Positions 46,210 to 55,136 of a DNA stretch of 64,000 bases are shown piece after piece; within the stretch, counting starts at the first letter, position 1, and every line of letters begins with the position of its first letter. The DNA lies in contig JAIXQP010000041.1 in the NCBI GenBank assembly GCA_027485675.1, positions 248,001 through 312,000 of the forward strand, written 5' to 3'. The notes beneath the pieces were generated by a model. It saw nothing but the letters and a program-made list of their open reading frames with translations, made no database searches and was not told the origin of the DNA. The position numbers were made by a program, and so were the translations under genes. The DNA comes from Terriglobales bacterium. Lineage in GTDB: Bacteria > Acidobacteriota > Terriglobia > Bryobacterales > Bryobacteraceae.

Positions 46210-48318
46210 ATGCTTCATAAAGTAGATATTGACCTGTTTGGTCTGCCGGTTTCGTTCGAGACCGGCCACATGGCCAAACAGGCAAACGGATCTGTGATTG
46301 TCCGCTCAGGTGACTCGGTGGTGCTGGTCACCGCCTGTACGGCCCCCAAGCCGAAGCCGAACGCGGATTTCTTTCCGCTGACGGTGGACTACCGGGAGTA
46401 TACGTATTCCACGGGCCGGTTCCCTGGCGGTTTCATCAAGCGCGAAGGGCGCCCGTCGGAAAAAGAGATTTTAACGAGCCGGATGATCGATCGCCCGATT
46501 CGTCCGTTGTTCCCGGAAGGGTACTCGCACGAGACGCAGGTGATCGGCATGTTGTTGTCGGCCGATCCGGAACGCGACCCGGGCACCCTGGCGATTGCCG
46601 GTGCGGGCGCGGCGTTGGCGATCAGCGATATTCCGTTTCATCACGTCCTGAGCGCGGTGCGCGTGGGCAAGGTGGACGGGAAGCTGGTTCCGAACCCCTC
46701 CTATGCGCAAGCGGCTGTTTCGACGATGAGCATCATCGTCGCCGGTACCGACAACGGCATCGTGATGGTGGAAGCGGGCGCCGAGCATGTTCCCGAGGCC
46801 GAGATTCTCGAGGCGATCGAGTTTGGTCACGAGTGCTGCAAGAAGCTGAACGCGGGCATCCGGGAGCTGATGACGCTGGCCGGTAAGGCCAAGCGCGAGT
46901 ACACGCCGAAGGCGATTAACCAGGAGCTGTTCGACGAGATCGACGCCTTCATCCGTCCCGAGCTGAGCGACGCGCTGAACACCAAGAAGTACGGCAAGCT
47001 CGAAAGCTACGCGCGGATTGACGGGGCCAAGGCGAAGGTCGTCGAGAAGTATCCCGAAGAGAAGCAGGCTGAGGCCAAAGAGCTGTTCAGCATGTTGAAG
47101 GAGCGCATCTTCCGCGATGAGATGTTGAAGGATCGCCGCCGTCCCGACGGCCGCGCTTTCGATGAAGTCCGCCACATCGAGTGCGAAGTGGGCATTCTGC
47201 CCCGGACGCACGGTTCGGCGCTCTTCACCCGTGGTGAGACGCAGGCGCTGGTGACGACGACGCTCGGCACGAAGGACGATGAGCAGCGGATTGAGTTGCT
47301 TGATCCGACCGTGCTTTCGAAGCGCTTCATGCTGCACTACAACTTCCCGCCGTTCTCGGTGGGCGAAGTGGGCTTCATGCGCGGCGCGGGACGCCGGGAG
47401 ATCGGCCACGGTGCGCTGGCGGAACGGTCGATGGCGGCCGTGGTGCCTTCCGAGAAGAAGTTCCCGTACACGATCCGCGTGGTGAGTGACATTCTCGAAT
47501 CGAACGGTTCGAGCTCGATGGCTTCGGTTTGCGGCGCTTCGCTGTCCATGATGGACGCGGGCGTGCCGGTGTCGAAGGCGGTGGCCGGTATCGCGATGGG
47601 GTTGGTGAAAGAGGGCGACCAGTACGCCATTCTGACCGACATCGCCGGTGCTGAAGACCACTACGGCGACATGGACTTCAAGGTGTCTGGTTCGGCGGAC
47701 GGCATCACCGGTCTGCAGATGGACATCAAGGTTCCGAACGTGACCACGGAGCTCATGAAGGAAGCGATGGAACAGGCGCGGAAGGCGCGGCTGCACATCC
47801 TGGACATCATGACGAAGTGCATCGATAAGCCGCGCGGCGACCTGTCGCTGCACGCTCCGCGCATCCACACCATGACGATCCCGACCGACAAGATTCGGGA
47901 GCTGATTGGGCCGGGTGGCAAGATGATCCGGAGCATCACGGACGAGACGGGTTGCAAGATCGACATCAACGACGACGGCACGGTGAACATTTATGCCACC
48001 GACGGCGTCGCGGCGCAGAAGGCCATCCAGCGCGTTACGGACATTTGCGCCGTGGCGGAGCCGGGCAAGACCTATCTGGGCAAGGTGGTTCGGATTGTTG
48101 ATTTCGGCGCGTTCGTCGAGATCTTCCCCGGCACCGACGGCTTGCTGCACATCAGCGAGATCGCCGAGAGCCGCGTGAAGGAAGTGCGGGACGAGTTGAA
48201 CGAAGGCGACCAGATCATGGTGAAGGTGCTGGCGCTTGAAGGCAACAAGATCAAGCTGAGCCGGAAAGCGGTGCTGAAAGAGCAGCGCGAGAAGTTGAAG
48301 GCCGAGGCTGGTCAGTAG
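46210..48318 (+). CDS. pnp: Polyribonucleotide nucleotidyltransferase
   Basis: Two RNase PH domains; KH region IRELIGPGGKMIRSITDETGCKIDINDDG; S1 domain YLGKVVRIVDFGAFVEIFPGTDGLLHISEI. Confidence 0.98.
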   Translation: MLHKVDIDLFGLPVSFETGHMAKQANGSVIVRSGDSVVLVTACTAPKPKPNADFFPLTVDYREYTYSTGRFPGGFIKREGRPSEKEILTSRMIDRPIRPLFPEGYSHETQVIGMLLSADPERDPGTLAIAGAGAALAISDIPFHHVLSAVRVGKVDGKLVPNPSYAQAAVSTMSIIVAGTDNGIVMVEAGAEHVPEAEILEAIEFGHECCKKLNAGIRELMTLAGKAKREYTPKAINQELFDEIDAFIRPELSDALNTKKYGKLESYARIDGAKAKVVEKYPEEKQAEAKELFSMLKERIFRDEMLKDRRRPDGRAFDEVRHIECEVGILPRTHGSALFTRGETQALVTTTLGTKDDEQRIELLDPTVLSKRFMLHYNFPPFSVGEVGFMRGAGRREIGHGALAERSMAAVVPSEKKFPYTIRVVSDILESNGSSSMASVCGASLSMMDAGVPVSKAVAGIAMGLVKEGDQYAILTDIAGAEDHYGDMDFKVSGSADGITGLQMDIKVPNVTTELMKEAMEQARKARLHILDIMTKCIDKPRGDLSLHAPRIHTMTIPTDKIRELIGPGGKMIRSITDETGCKIDINDDGTVNIYATDGVAAQKAIQRVTDICAVAEPGKTYLGKVVRIVDFGAFVEIFPGTDGLLHISEIAESRVKEVRDELNEGDQIMVKVLALEGNKIKLSRKAVLKEQREKLKAEAGQ

Positions 48319-48338
48319 CTTCGACCTGGCTGAACGCA

Positions 48339-48377
48339 ACGGCCGCCCGGGGGAGACCCTGGGCGGCCGTTTTCGTT
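48339..48377 (+). terminator. Rho-independent terminator after pnp
   Basis: ACGGCCGCCC…GGGCGGCCGT 10-bp stem followed by TTTCGTT. Confidence 0.9.
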
Positions 48378-48414
48378 GTCACCTTCGCTTCCGCTTTCGC
48401 ATCTTACCGGGTAG

Positions 48415-48591
48415 ATGAGCGAGATATTCCTTCCTTTAGCGATGATCGCGGGCTACGTGGTGCTGATGCGCTTCGTGCTGCCCAAAATGGGCGTGCCCAC
48501 TTGAATGAGCGGATGCGACGTCGAGTCTCGGCGTCCTGACCCGTTACTGCGTGAAGCGAAGCAGCCAACGCGAATCACTCCCGACAAATAG
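48415..48591 (+). CDS. Candidate small membrane selenoprotein with in-frame TGA (48502-48504) read as Sec
   Basis: MSEIFLPLAMIAGYVVLMRFVLPKMGVPT[U]MSGCDVESRRPDPLLREAKQPTRITPDK*, with a SECIS-like hairpin at 48517-48535. Confidence 0.6.
48517..48535 (+). promoter_or_regulatory. Putative bacterial SECIS stem-loop
   Basis: GACGTCGA-GTC-TCGGCGTC: 8 bp (one G-U) with a GUC loop, 20 nt between the TGA and the loop. Confidence 0.6.
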
Positions 48592-49605
48592 GCGGGCTTC
48601 GCGCCCGGCGCGCTTGTCGGTCTCTTCGACGCCGAGGCCGAGGGCCATGGGATACCAGCCCACGTTCGCCAGAATCTGCTGGGGCGGGGACCAGCCCTGG
48701 GGATCGGCCAAGCCGCTTGCGTAGCTGATGTAGATGCCCTCCGGCGGCCAGCCGGGTTCGCAGCAGGAGCGGTTCATCAGCATCACGTACTTGTTGAGGT
48801 AGGTGTTGAAGTGAATGGACGGCCCCCAGAAGGCGTCGGTGTTGGGGTTTGTCCAACTGACGGCCGCGGGGATGGCGGCTTCCGAGAGGCCGCCGAGTCC
48901 GGGCTCGTTCCACTCTCCGCCGTGCCGCTTCCAGACGTTGCCAACGGGCAAGAAACGGTCCTCGTAAGCGAGGCGGGCAACGGCAATGCCTTGCGCACTG
49001 AGGGGGCCGGCGTAGTTTGAGTAGTAGAGGTAGAAGTACTTGCCTTCTTCGTCGAGGAGCACACTGAAATCGCCGTTGCCCCCAGCGAAATAGCCGTTGG
49101 CGGCAGAGCAGTCCGCGGTCTCGCCGGCGGTGAGGATGATGCCGAGGTCGAAGAAGCTGATGCCGTTGTCGTAGGAGACGAGCATGCCGATCTCCGGGGC
49201 GCTGAGAAATTTCCCTTCACAGCCGACGCCAACTTCGTGGTGGTACCAGGCAAACAAAGTGCCGTCGGGATCGAGGTGGGTGGCTTCGATCCACATTGGC
49301 GCGTGGGCATAAGAATCGAACTTGACGGCGCGGACGCGGCGGAGGTTCGAGACCGTGGTCCCTTCGCTGCGGATCGGCATCCCGTCCGAGTTGAAGACGA
49401 TCATTTCGCCATTGCGCCAGTGCACCGGGCTATTGGAGTCGGAGATGCCGGGGAACCATTGCAGTTCTTCGTCGGTGACGGTGACCTGTTGCGCCAGAGT
49501 GGGAAACGCGAGTACGGAAAGGCAGACGAGGGCTCGTATACTAATCGGAATGCAATTGAGCGCTTTGGATTGGTTCGTCGTCGCGCTGTACTTCGCGTTG
49601 AACAT
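48544..49605 (-). CDS. Secreted beta-propeller-like protein (GH43/DUF4185-like), hypothetical
   Basis: Signal-like ALVCLSVLAFPTLAQ; YFYLYYSNYAGP; AFWGPSIHFNTYLNKYVMLMNRS; GIYISYASGLADPQGWSPPQQIL. Confidence 0.75.
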   Translation of the reverse strand: MFNAKYSATTNQSKALNCIPISIRALVCLSVLAFPTLAQQVTVTDEELQWFPGISDSNSPVHWRNGEMIVFNSDGMPIRSEGTTVSNLRRVRAVKFDSYAHAPMWIEATHLDPDGTLFAWYHHEVGVGCEGKFLSAPEIGMLVSYDNGISFFDLGIILTAGETADCSAANGYFAGGNGDFSVLLDEEGKYFYLYYSNYAGPLSAQGIAVARLAYEDRFLPVGNVWKRHGGEWNEPGLGGLSEAAIPAAVSWTNPNTDAFWGPSIHFNTYLNKYVMLMNRSCCEPGWPPEGIYISYASGLADPQGWSPPQQILANVGWYPMALGLGVEETDKRAGREARLFVGSDSRWLLRFTQ

Positions 49606-51331
49606 TGGGATTGGCTTCTACTACAAGGCCCGAGCCGGCAAAAGTGTGGAGGAGTTCTTCCTCTCTGGAAGGGACGTCCCCTGGTGGCTGGCGGGTACGT
49701 CGATGGTGGCGACCACGTTCGCCGCGGATACACCCTTGGCCGTTACTGGGATGGTAGCGCGATATGGGGTGGCGGGGAACTGGCTGTGGTGGAACTTCGT
49801 GGCCAGCGGCATGTTGACGGTGTTCTTCTACGCCCGGCTTTGGCGGCGGAGCGGGGTAACGACGGACATTGAGTTCTCCGAGATTCGCTATGCCGGCAAA
49901 CCCGCTGCGTTTCTGCGCGGATTCCGGGCGGTCTATTTCGGGCTGCCGATCAATTGCATCGTGCTGGGCTGGGTGAACCTGGCGATGGTGAAGATTCTGA
50001 TGATGATCCTGGACGTGGACAAGGCGGTGGCGCTGGGGATCGTGATTGGCCTGATTGCGGTGACCTCCTTCATCTCGACGCTCAGCGGGTTGTGGGGCGT
50101 GCTGGTGACTGACGTGGTGCAGTTCTTTATCAAGATGGCGATGGTGATTATCCTGGCCTATTGCGCGGTGGAGGCGGTTGGCGGCATGGACCAGATGCTG
50201 CTGAAGCTGCAGGAGCTCGACCGGGCGAAGGGCATTGAGCCGGGCGGGAAGGGCGGGGTATTGAGCTTCGTGCCGGACCTCAATTCGCCCTGGATGCCGA
50301 TGATGACCTTCCTCGTCTACATCTCGCTGAACTGGTGGGCGGTGTGGTATCCGGGTTCGGAGCCGGGCGGGGGCGGGTACGTGGCGCAGCGCATGATGTG
50401 CGCCAAAGACGAGCGGCATTCGCTGCTGGCGACGCTGTGGTTCAACATCGCCCACTATGCGCTGCGGCCGTGGCCCTGGATCCTGGTGGGGCTGGCTTCG
50501 ATTATTCTGTACCCCGATCTGGCCGATAAAGAGTCGGGCTACGTGAAGGTGATGATCGAGCACCTGCCGCCGTCGCTGCGGGGGCTGATGGTGGCGGGTT
50601 TCGCGGCGGCCTACATGTCCACGATCGCGACGCAGTTGAACTGGGGCGCGAGTTATATCGTCAACGACTTCTACCGCCGCTTCTGGCGGCCGGAGGCGAC
50701 CGAGCAGCAGTTGGTGCGGGTGTCGCAACTGGTGACCGTGCTGCTGACGGTGGTTTCGGCGGTGGTGACGTTCTATATGGAATCGATTTCGGGGGCGTGG
50801 AAGCTGCTGATCGTGACCGGGGCCGGCACGGGCGGCGTGCTGCTGCTGCGCTGGTACTGGTGGCGGATCAACGCCTGGAGCGAGGTGGTGGCGATGGGGG
50901 CGGCGTTCGTGGTTTCGGTGGCGCTGCAGTTGATCTGGGGGCTGGACTCCGATAATCCGGAGCAGTTCGCTTACCTGATGATGATCACCGTGGGCATCAC
51001 GACGGCGGCCTGGCTGGCCGCGACTTTTCTGACGGCGCCGGAGAGCGAGGAGACACTCGTGAGTTTCTACCGGAGGACGCGGCCGTCGCGGAACGGTTGG
51101 GGGCCGGTGGCGAAGCTGGCGCCGGAGGTGAAGCCGGCCGGCGATGGACTCGACAATCTGCTCTGCTGGCTCTGCGGCTGCGTGATGATTTATGGCTCGC
51201 TGTTTGGCATCGGCAAAATCATTCTGCAGGAGACGGCGATGGGAGCCGGCATGCTGGCGGTGGCGGCCGTGGCCGGCGGTGTGATTTATTGGAATCTCTC
51301 GAAGCGCGGTTGGGCGAGCATTGTGGACTGA
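49550..51331 (+). CDS. Sodium:solute symporter family protein
   Basis: Many TMs; DWFVVALYFALNIGIGFYYKARAGKSVEEFFLSGRDVPWWLAGTSMVATTFAADTPLAVTGM. ATG at 49550. Confidence 0.95.
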   Translation: MQLSALDWFVVALYFALNIGIGFYYKARAGKSVEEFFLSGRDVPWWLAGTSMVATTFAADTPLAVTGMVARYGVAGNWLWWNFVASGMLTVFFYARLWRRSGVTTDIEFSEIRYAGKPAAFLRGFRAVYFGLPINCIVLGWVNLAMVKILMMILDVDKAVALGIVIGLIAVTSFISTLSGLWGVLVTDVVQFFIKMAMVIILAYCAVEAVGGMDQMLLKLQELDRAKGIEPGGKGGVLSFVPDLNSPWMPMMTFLVYISLNWWAVWYPGSEPGGGGYVAQRMMCAKDERHSLLATLWFNIAHYALRPWPWILVGLASIILYPDLADKESGYVKVMIEHLPPSLRGLMVAGFAAAYMSTIATQLNWGASYIVNDFYRRFWRPEATEQQLVRVSQLVTVLLTVVSAVVTFYMESISGAWKLLIVTGAGTGGVLLLRWYWWRINAWSEVVAMGAAFVVSVALQLIWGLDSDNPEQFAYLMMITVGITTAAWLAATFLTAPESEETLVSFYRRTRPSRNGWGPVAKLAPEVKPAGDGLDNLLCWLCGCVMIYGSLFGIGKIILQETAMGAGMLAVAAVAGGVIYWNLSKRGWASIVD

Positions 51332-51337
51332 GAGCCT

Positions 51338-52807
51338 ATGATTACGAGACGCACTCTGCTGGCCGGACTGGCGGCACGGCGCAAGCCGAACTTTCTTTTC
51401 GTCATCGCCGATGACCATGCTGCCTACGTGATGGGCTGCGATGGCAACCGGCGGGCCAGCACGCCGAACCTGGACCGCCTGGCGAGCGAAGGGGTACGGT
51501 TCGCGCAGCACTACTGCAATCAACCTGTGTGTACGCCCTCGCGGCAGAGCTTGTTGACGGGCCTGATGCCTTCGGCGGCCGGGGTGACCGTGCTGCAGAC
51601 CTCGCTGAACCCCGAGCGGCCGACGTTGGCCAAGCAGTTCCGGCAGGCGGGCTACCGCACGGCGGTCTTCGGCAAGATGCATCTGAACCGGGCTTCGGCG
51701 CCCGGGCTGTACGGCTTCGACACGATGAAGACGGAGCGGGAGATCAACCAGGCGTGGAGCGGGAGCCCGGTGCTGCAGCCGGCGCCCGCAGGGATGGCGA
51801 CCAAGCCGCCGTGGCGGCCGTTTCGGGATCCGGCGCGGATCTGGCTGAACGGCGAGAAGCTGCCGTACCCGCGCTACTACGACGAGATGCGGGGTACGTT
51901 TACGGCGCGGCAGGCTACTCAGTGGATGGAGGAGCATCGCGAAGAGCCGTTCGCGCTGTGGGTCAGTTTCCCGGATCCGCATTCGCCCTTCGACTTTCCG
52001 ATCGACATGGCGGCGCGGTTCCCGGCCGCGTCGTTCGACGTTCCGCGGGTGGGGCCGGAGGATGCCTGGCAGATACCCCTCATCTTTCGGGACCTGAGCC
52101 CGGAGGAGAAGCAGGGCATTCAAGCGGCCTATTACACCTCGGTCGCCATGCTCGACCGCAACGTCGGCGAGGTGCTCGATACGCTGCGGCGGCTGAACCT
52201 CGAAGACGACACCTTCGTTGTCTATCTCGCCGATCATGGCTACTGCATCGGCCAGCACGGCCGCTTTGAAAAGCATTGCGGCTATGAGCCGGCGCTGCGG
52301 GTGCCGCTGATCATCCGCTACCCGGGCCGGGCGCGGAAGGGCGCGGTGGTGCAGGCGCTGACGGAGCATGTGGATGTGACGGCCACGATCACCGATATGA
52401 TGGGCATTGGCGCGTTGCCGGGGCAGCAGGGGAAGAGTCTGCGGCCCTATCTCGAAGGCAAGAAGTCTCCCGGCCGAACGCACATTACGAGCCAGTATCT
52501 CGAAAACGAGGAGACTTTCGTCAGCAGCCCGGATTGGAAGTTCATTCATTGCTCGGGCCGGCGGAAGCGGACCGATGGCTACGAGACGGAGCGGCCGACG
52601 CCGGGGAGGTACATTCGCCTCTATGACCGCAAGCGGGATCCGGGCGAGTTTACGGACGTGGCGGCGAAGTATCCGGAGGTGGTGGCGCGGATGCAGGGGC
52701 TGGTGCTCGAACGGTACCGGGCGACGCATCCGGACGCGGCCGGGGAGCCGAAGAATCTGCCGGCGCCGGAGGCGATTGATTTCTACGTCCGGCCGCGCGA
52801 TGCATAA
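51338..52807 (+). CDS. Sulfatase (formylglycine-dependent type)
   Basis: PNFLFVIADDHAAYVMGCDGN and the CTPSRQSLLTG (CxPxR) modification motif; VYLADHGYCIGQHGRFEK. Confidence 0.96.
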   Translation: MITRRTLLAGLAARRKPNFLFVIADDHAAYVMGCDGNRRASTPNLDRLASEGVRFAQHYCNQPVCTPSRQSLLTGLMPSAAGVTVLQTSLNPERPTLAKQFRQAGYRTAVFGKMHLNRASAPGLYGFDTMKTEREINQAWSGSPVLQPAPAGMATKPPWRPFRDPARIWLNGEKLPYPRYYDEMRGTFTARQATQWMEEHREEPFALWVSFPDPHSPFDFPIDMAARFPAASFDVPRVGPEDAWQIPLIFRDLSPEEKQGIQAAYYTSVAMLDRNVGEVLDTLRRLNLEDDTFVVYLADHGYCIGQHGRFEKHCGYEPALRVPLIIRYPGRARKGAVVQALTEHVDVTATITDMMGIGALPGQQGKSLRPYLEGKKSPGRTHITSQYLENEETFVSSPDWKFIHCSGRRKRTDGYETERPTPGRYIRLYDRKRDPGEFTDVAAKYPEVVARMQGLVLERYRATHPDAAGEPKNLPAPEAIDFYVRPRDA

Positions 52808-52859
52808 TTCGGACAAAAAGGTATCTTTTTAGGCCGCCCGGGTGTATTCTGTGGGTGCC

Positions 52860-53720
52860 ATGAAGCAAATCAAAAAGATTCTCCTCGCAGTAGACTTTGC
52901 GCCGCAGTCCGTCCGGATGGCGCATCAGGCCCGGGCGATGGCGGAAGCGAGTGGGGCCGAGGTGCTGGCCGTCCACGCGGTTCGTCCGTTCGAGATGATG
53001 ACCGAGGGGATGGATGTGCCGGGGGCGGTGGTGCTCGAATGGTACGAAGCGCAGAAGCCCTTGCTCGAGCGCCAGTTGACGGCGTTCTGCCAAGAGCATT
53101 TGGGCAGTTGCCGGTTCCGGACGTTTCTGGTGGAAGGCGAGCCGGCGGCGGAGATTGTGAAGTTGGCGGGCGATGAGTCCGTGGACCTGGTGCTGCTGGC
53201 GACGCATGGTTTTGGGGCATTCCGGCGCTTTATTCTGGGTTCGGTGGCGGCGAAGGTGTTGCACGACTCGCCGACGCCGGTGCTGACCGGTGCGCACTTG
53301 CAGGAGCCGCGGCTGGGGAGCGGGACGTTCCGCAAGATCGTCGTTGGGGTGGACCTGGGCCCCCGGACGGCGGAGGTGCTCGCGGCGGCGAAGGAGGTGG
53401 GCGCCGAAGAGGTGATTGTGGTGCACGCGATGCCGACGGTGGGAGACGGCGTGCAGCGGGCGTTTGATCCTTCCTGGGAGTATGCGCTGAAAGCGGCAGT
53501 GGAGACCACGTTGAACGAGGCGATCGAGAAGGCCGGCATCCAGGCCACGGCGATTACGGAGGCGGACGGGCCGGCGAGATTGATCCATCGCGTCGCGCAG
53601 GAGCAGGGCGCGGATCTGGTGGTGATCGGCCGCCATTCCGACGACTCGCTGCTGGGGCGGCTGACGGCGCAGGCGTATGCGATTGTGCGGGAGTCTCCCT
53701 GCCCGGTGCTGAGCATCTAA
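52860..53720 (+). CDS. Universal stress protein, tandem UspA domains
   Basis: KILLAVDFAPQSVRMAHQA…DLVLLATHGFGAFRRFILGSVAAKVLHDSPTPVLT, then a second domain ending VVIGRHSDDSLLGRLTAQAYAIVRESPCPVLSI. Confidence 0.93.
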   Translation: MKQIKKILLAVDFAPQSVRMAHQARAMAEASGAEVLAVHAVRPFEMMTEGMDVPGAVVLEWYEAQKPLLERQLTAFCQEHLGSCRFRTFLVEGEPAAEIVKLAGDESVDLVLLATHGFGAFRRFILGSVAAKVLHDSPTPVLTGAHLQEPRLGSGTFRKIVVGVDLGPRTAEVLAAAKEVGAEEVIVVHAMPTVGDGVQRAFDPSWEYALKAAVETTLNEAIEKAGIQATAITEADGPARLIHRVAQEQGADLVVIGRHSDDSLLGRLTAQAYAIVRESPCPVLSI

Positions 53721-53727
53721 CGGGCCG

Positions 53728-54120
53728 TTATCGTTCGAGTGGGAAGAAGTCCCAGAAGAAGATCACCGCGGCATGGGTGGCGGGGACTCCCTCCACCTTG
53801 CCGACGAGCGAGCCGTTCTTGCGGATATCCCCGGCGGACTCGACTTTGCCCGCGAGGGACCCGTTGACGCGGACGTCGCCGCCCCGCTCGACCTTACCGA
53901 CCAAGGCGCCGTTCTTGCGGATGGAGCCGTCGGCTTCGATCTTGCCGACGAGCGAACCCCGGACGCGAATATCGCCATCGGGTTCAATTTGACCGACGAG
54001 CGAGCCGTGGAGCCGGACGTCTCCGGTCGGCGAAATGCTGCCGATCAAGGAGCCGCCTTTGCGGATGTCGCCCGCGAACGCGGCGGCGGCGAGGACGAAA
54101 AAGAGCAAAAGTTTTGACAT
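53728..54120 (-). CDS. Secreted repeat protein, beta-flower-like (GDIRxxGSLVGKIExx units)
   Basis: About seven tandem units of about 16-17 aa, such as GDIRVRGSLVGKIEAD, GSIRKNGALVGKVERG and GDVRVNGSLAGKVESA. Confidence 0.8.
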   Translation of the reverse strand: MSKLLLFFVLAAAAFAGDIRKGGSLIGSISPTGDVRLHGSLVGQIEPDGDIRVRGSLVGKIEADGSIRKNGALVGKVERGGDVRVNGSLAGKVESAGDIRKNGSLVGKVEGVPATHAAVIFFWDFFPLER

Positions 54121-54131
54121 GGGATTCCCTC

Positions 54132-54578
54132 TTAGGGAGCGCGGTAAATGGTCTCGAAATGCATCATGGAGGCGCCGATACCCGCTCCGGCGCCCGCCCC
54201 GGCCGCTAATGCGACGCCGAGGGCCTGATCGCCGTTGCCAGCTTCGTTGTTCAGCCGTGTGCGCAGGATGCCGCCCAATACGGCAGCAGCGCCAACACCG
54301 ATCGCGGCGCCGAGGATCGCGTTCCGGGCGCGTCCGGCCGAGCGGCTGACGCGGACGACGTCGGCTTGCGGCACGGTGATGGCCTGGCCGCCGGAATTGA
54401 CGACGATCTCGTTGGCAGTTGCGCGCACGAATTCACCGGACAAACTCTTGCGGTCGCGTTTCACGACTTGAATTTTGGTTTCCGCAGCCAAGCTTTCGAC
54501 CTGGCTCCAGGAACCTTCCGCGGCGGCGAGAAGGAGAATGCAAAGTAGGGTTGTCATACTCAATACGCGCAAGATCAT
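54132..54578 (-). CDS. Secreted hypothetical protein with glycine-zipper-like segment
   Basis: Signal peptide; NAILGAAIGVGAAAVLGGIL and ALGVALAAGAGAGAGIGASM. Confidence 0.65.
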   Translation of the reverse strand: MILRVLSMTTLLCILLLAAAEGSWSQVESLAAETKIQVVKRDRKSLSGEFVRATANEIVVNSGGQAITVPQADVVRVSRSAGRARNAILGAAIGVGAAAVLGGILRTRLNNEAGNGDQALGVALAAGAGAGAGIGASMMHFETIYRAP

Positions 54579-55129
54579 CCCGCGGCAGCGTAGGCGCGGC
54601 GAACCCAGCTCAGTAATTCTTCGTCAACCTCGGCAGGACTCGTGAGCTTGACGCGGTACGGACACATGCCGCCGGGCGGGAGCGCCTCCAGGCGAGGTCC
54701 GGCTTCGAGAGCGGGCATGTTCAGCCCAACCTCCACCCGGGTATTCGTGGCCGGGCCGATCAGTGCGAACTGCTTCTTGCGGCGGAAACTCACGTTGGCC
54801 TTTTCCGGGGCGATTTCGAACGGCCCCAGAGCGGCGATGGCCGTCAGGAAGGCTTCGTGGATCGGCCGCAGCGCCGCTTTGGGGCCGGTGTAGATGGCGT
54901 CGAGCGGGTCGGCGGCCGTGGGTGCTTCGGCGGCGTGGCGAAGCACCGTGACGAGCATATTGGCGTCTCCGTGTCCCAGGCCAAGGTTGGTTTTACAGTA
55001 GTCGCGGAGTTCGCCGTGTTTGCTCAGGCCGGAGGCGGCGAGGAAGGCGGAAAGCTCCGTCAGCGTCTTGCCGGTCTTCTTCTGGATGTTGGCCAGTTGG
55101 GTCTGGACGGCCTTTTCGGGGTCGGGCAT
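54575..55129 (-). CDS. DUF4287/DUF5655-like protein
   Basis: TQLANIQKKTGKTLTELSAFLAASGLSKHGELRDYCKTNLGLGHGDANMLV. Confidence 0.82.
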   Translation of the reverse strand: MPDPEKAVQTQLANIQKKTGKTLTELSAFLAASGLSKHGELRDYCKTNLGLGHGDANMLVTVLRHAAEAPTAADPLDAIYTGPKAALRPIHEAFLTAIAALGPFEIAPEKANVSFRRKKQFALIGPATNTRVEVGLNMPALEAGPRLEALPPGGMCPYRVKLTSPAEVDEELLSWVRRAYAAAG

Positions 55130-55136
55130 GGACGCC

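Noticed and set aside
46471-48339. 622-aa minus-strand ORF
   Set aside because: Fully antisense to pnp, with no motifs.
49541-52816. 1091-aa minus-strand ORF
   Set aside because: Arg/His/Pro-rich, no recognisable domains, and lies antisense to the well-supported symporter and sulfatase. It is a stop-poor shadow frame of high-GC coding DNA.
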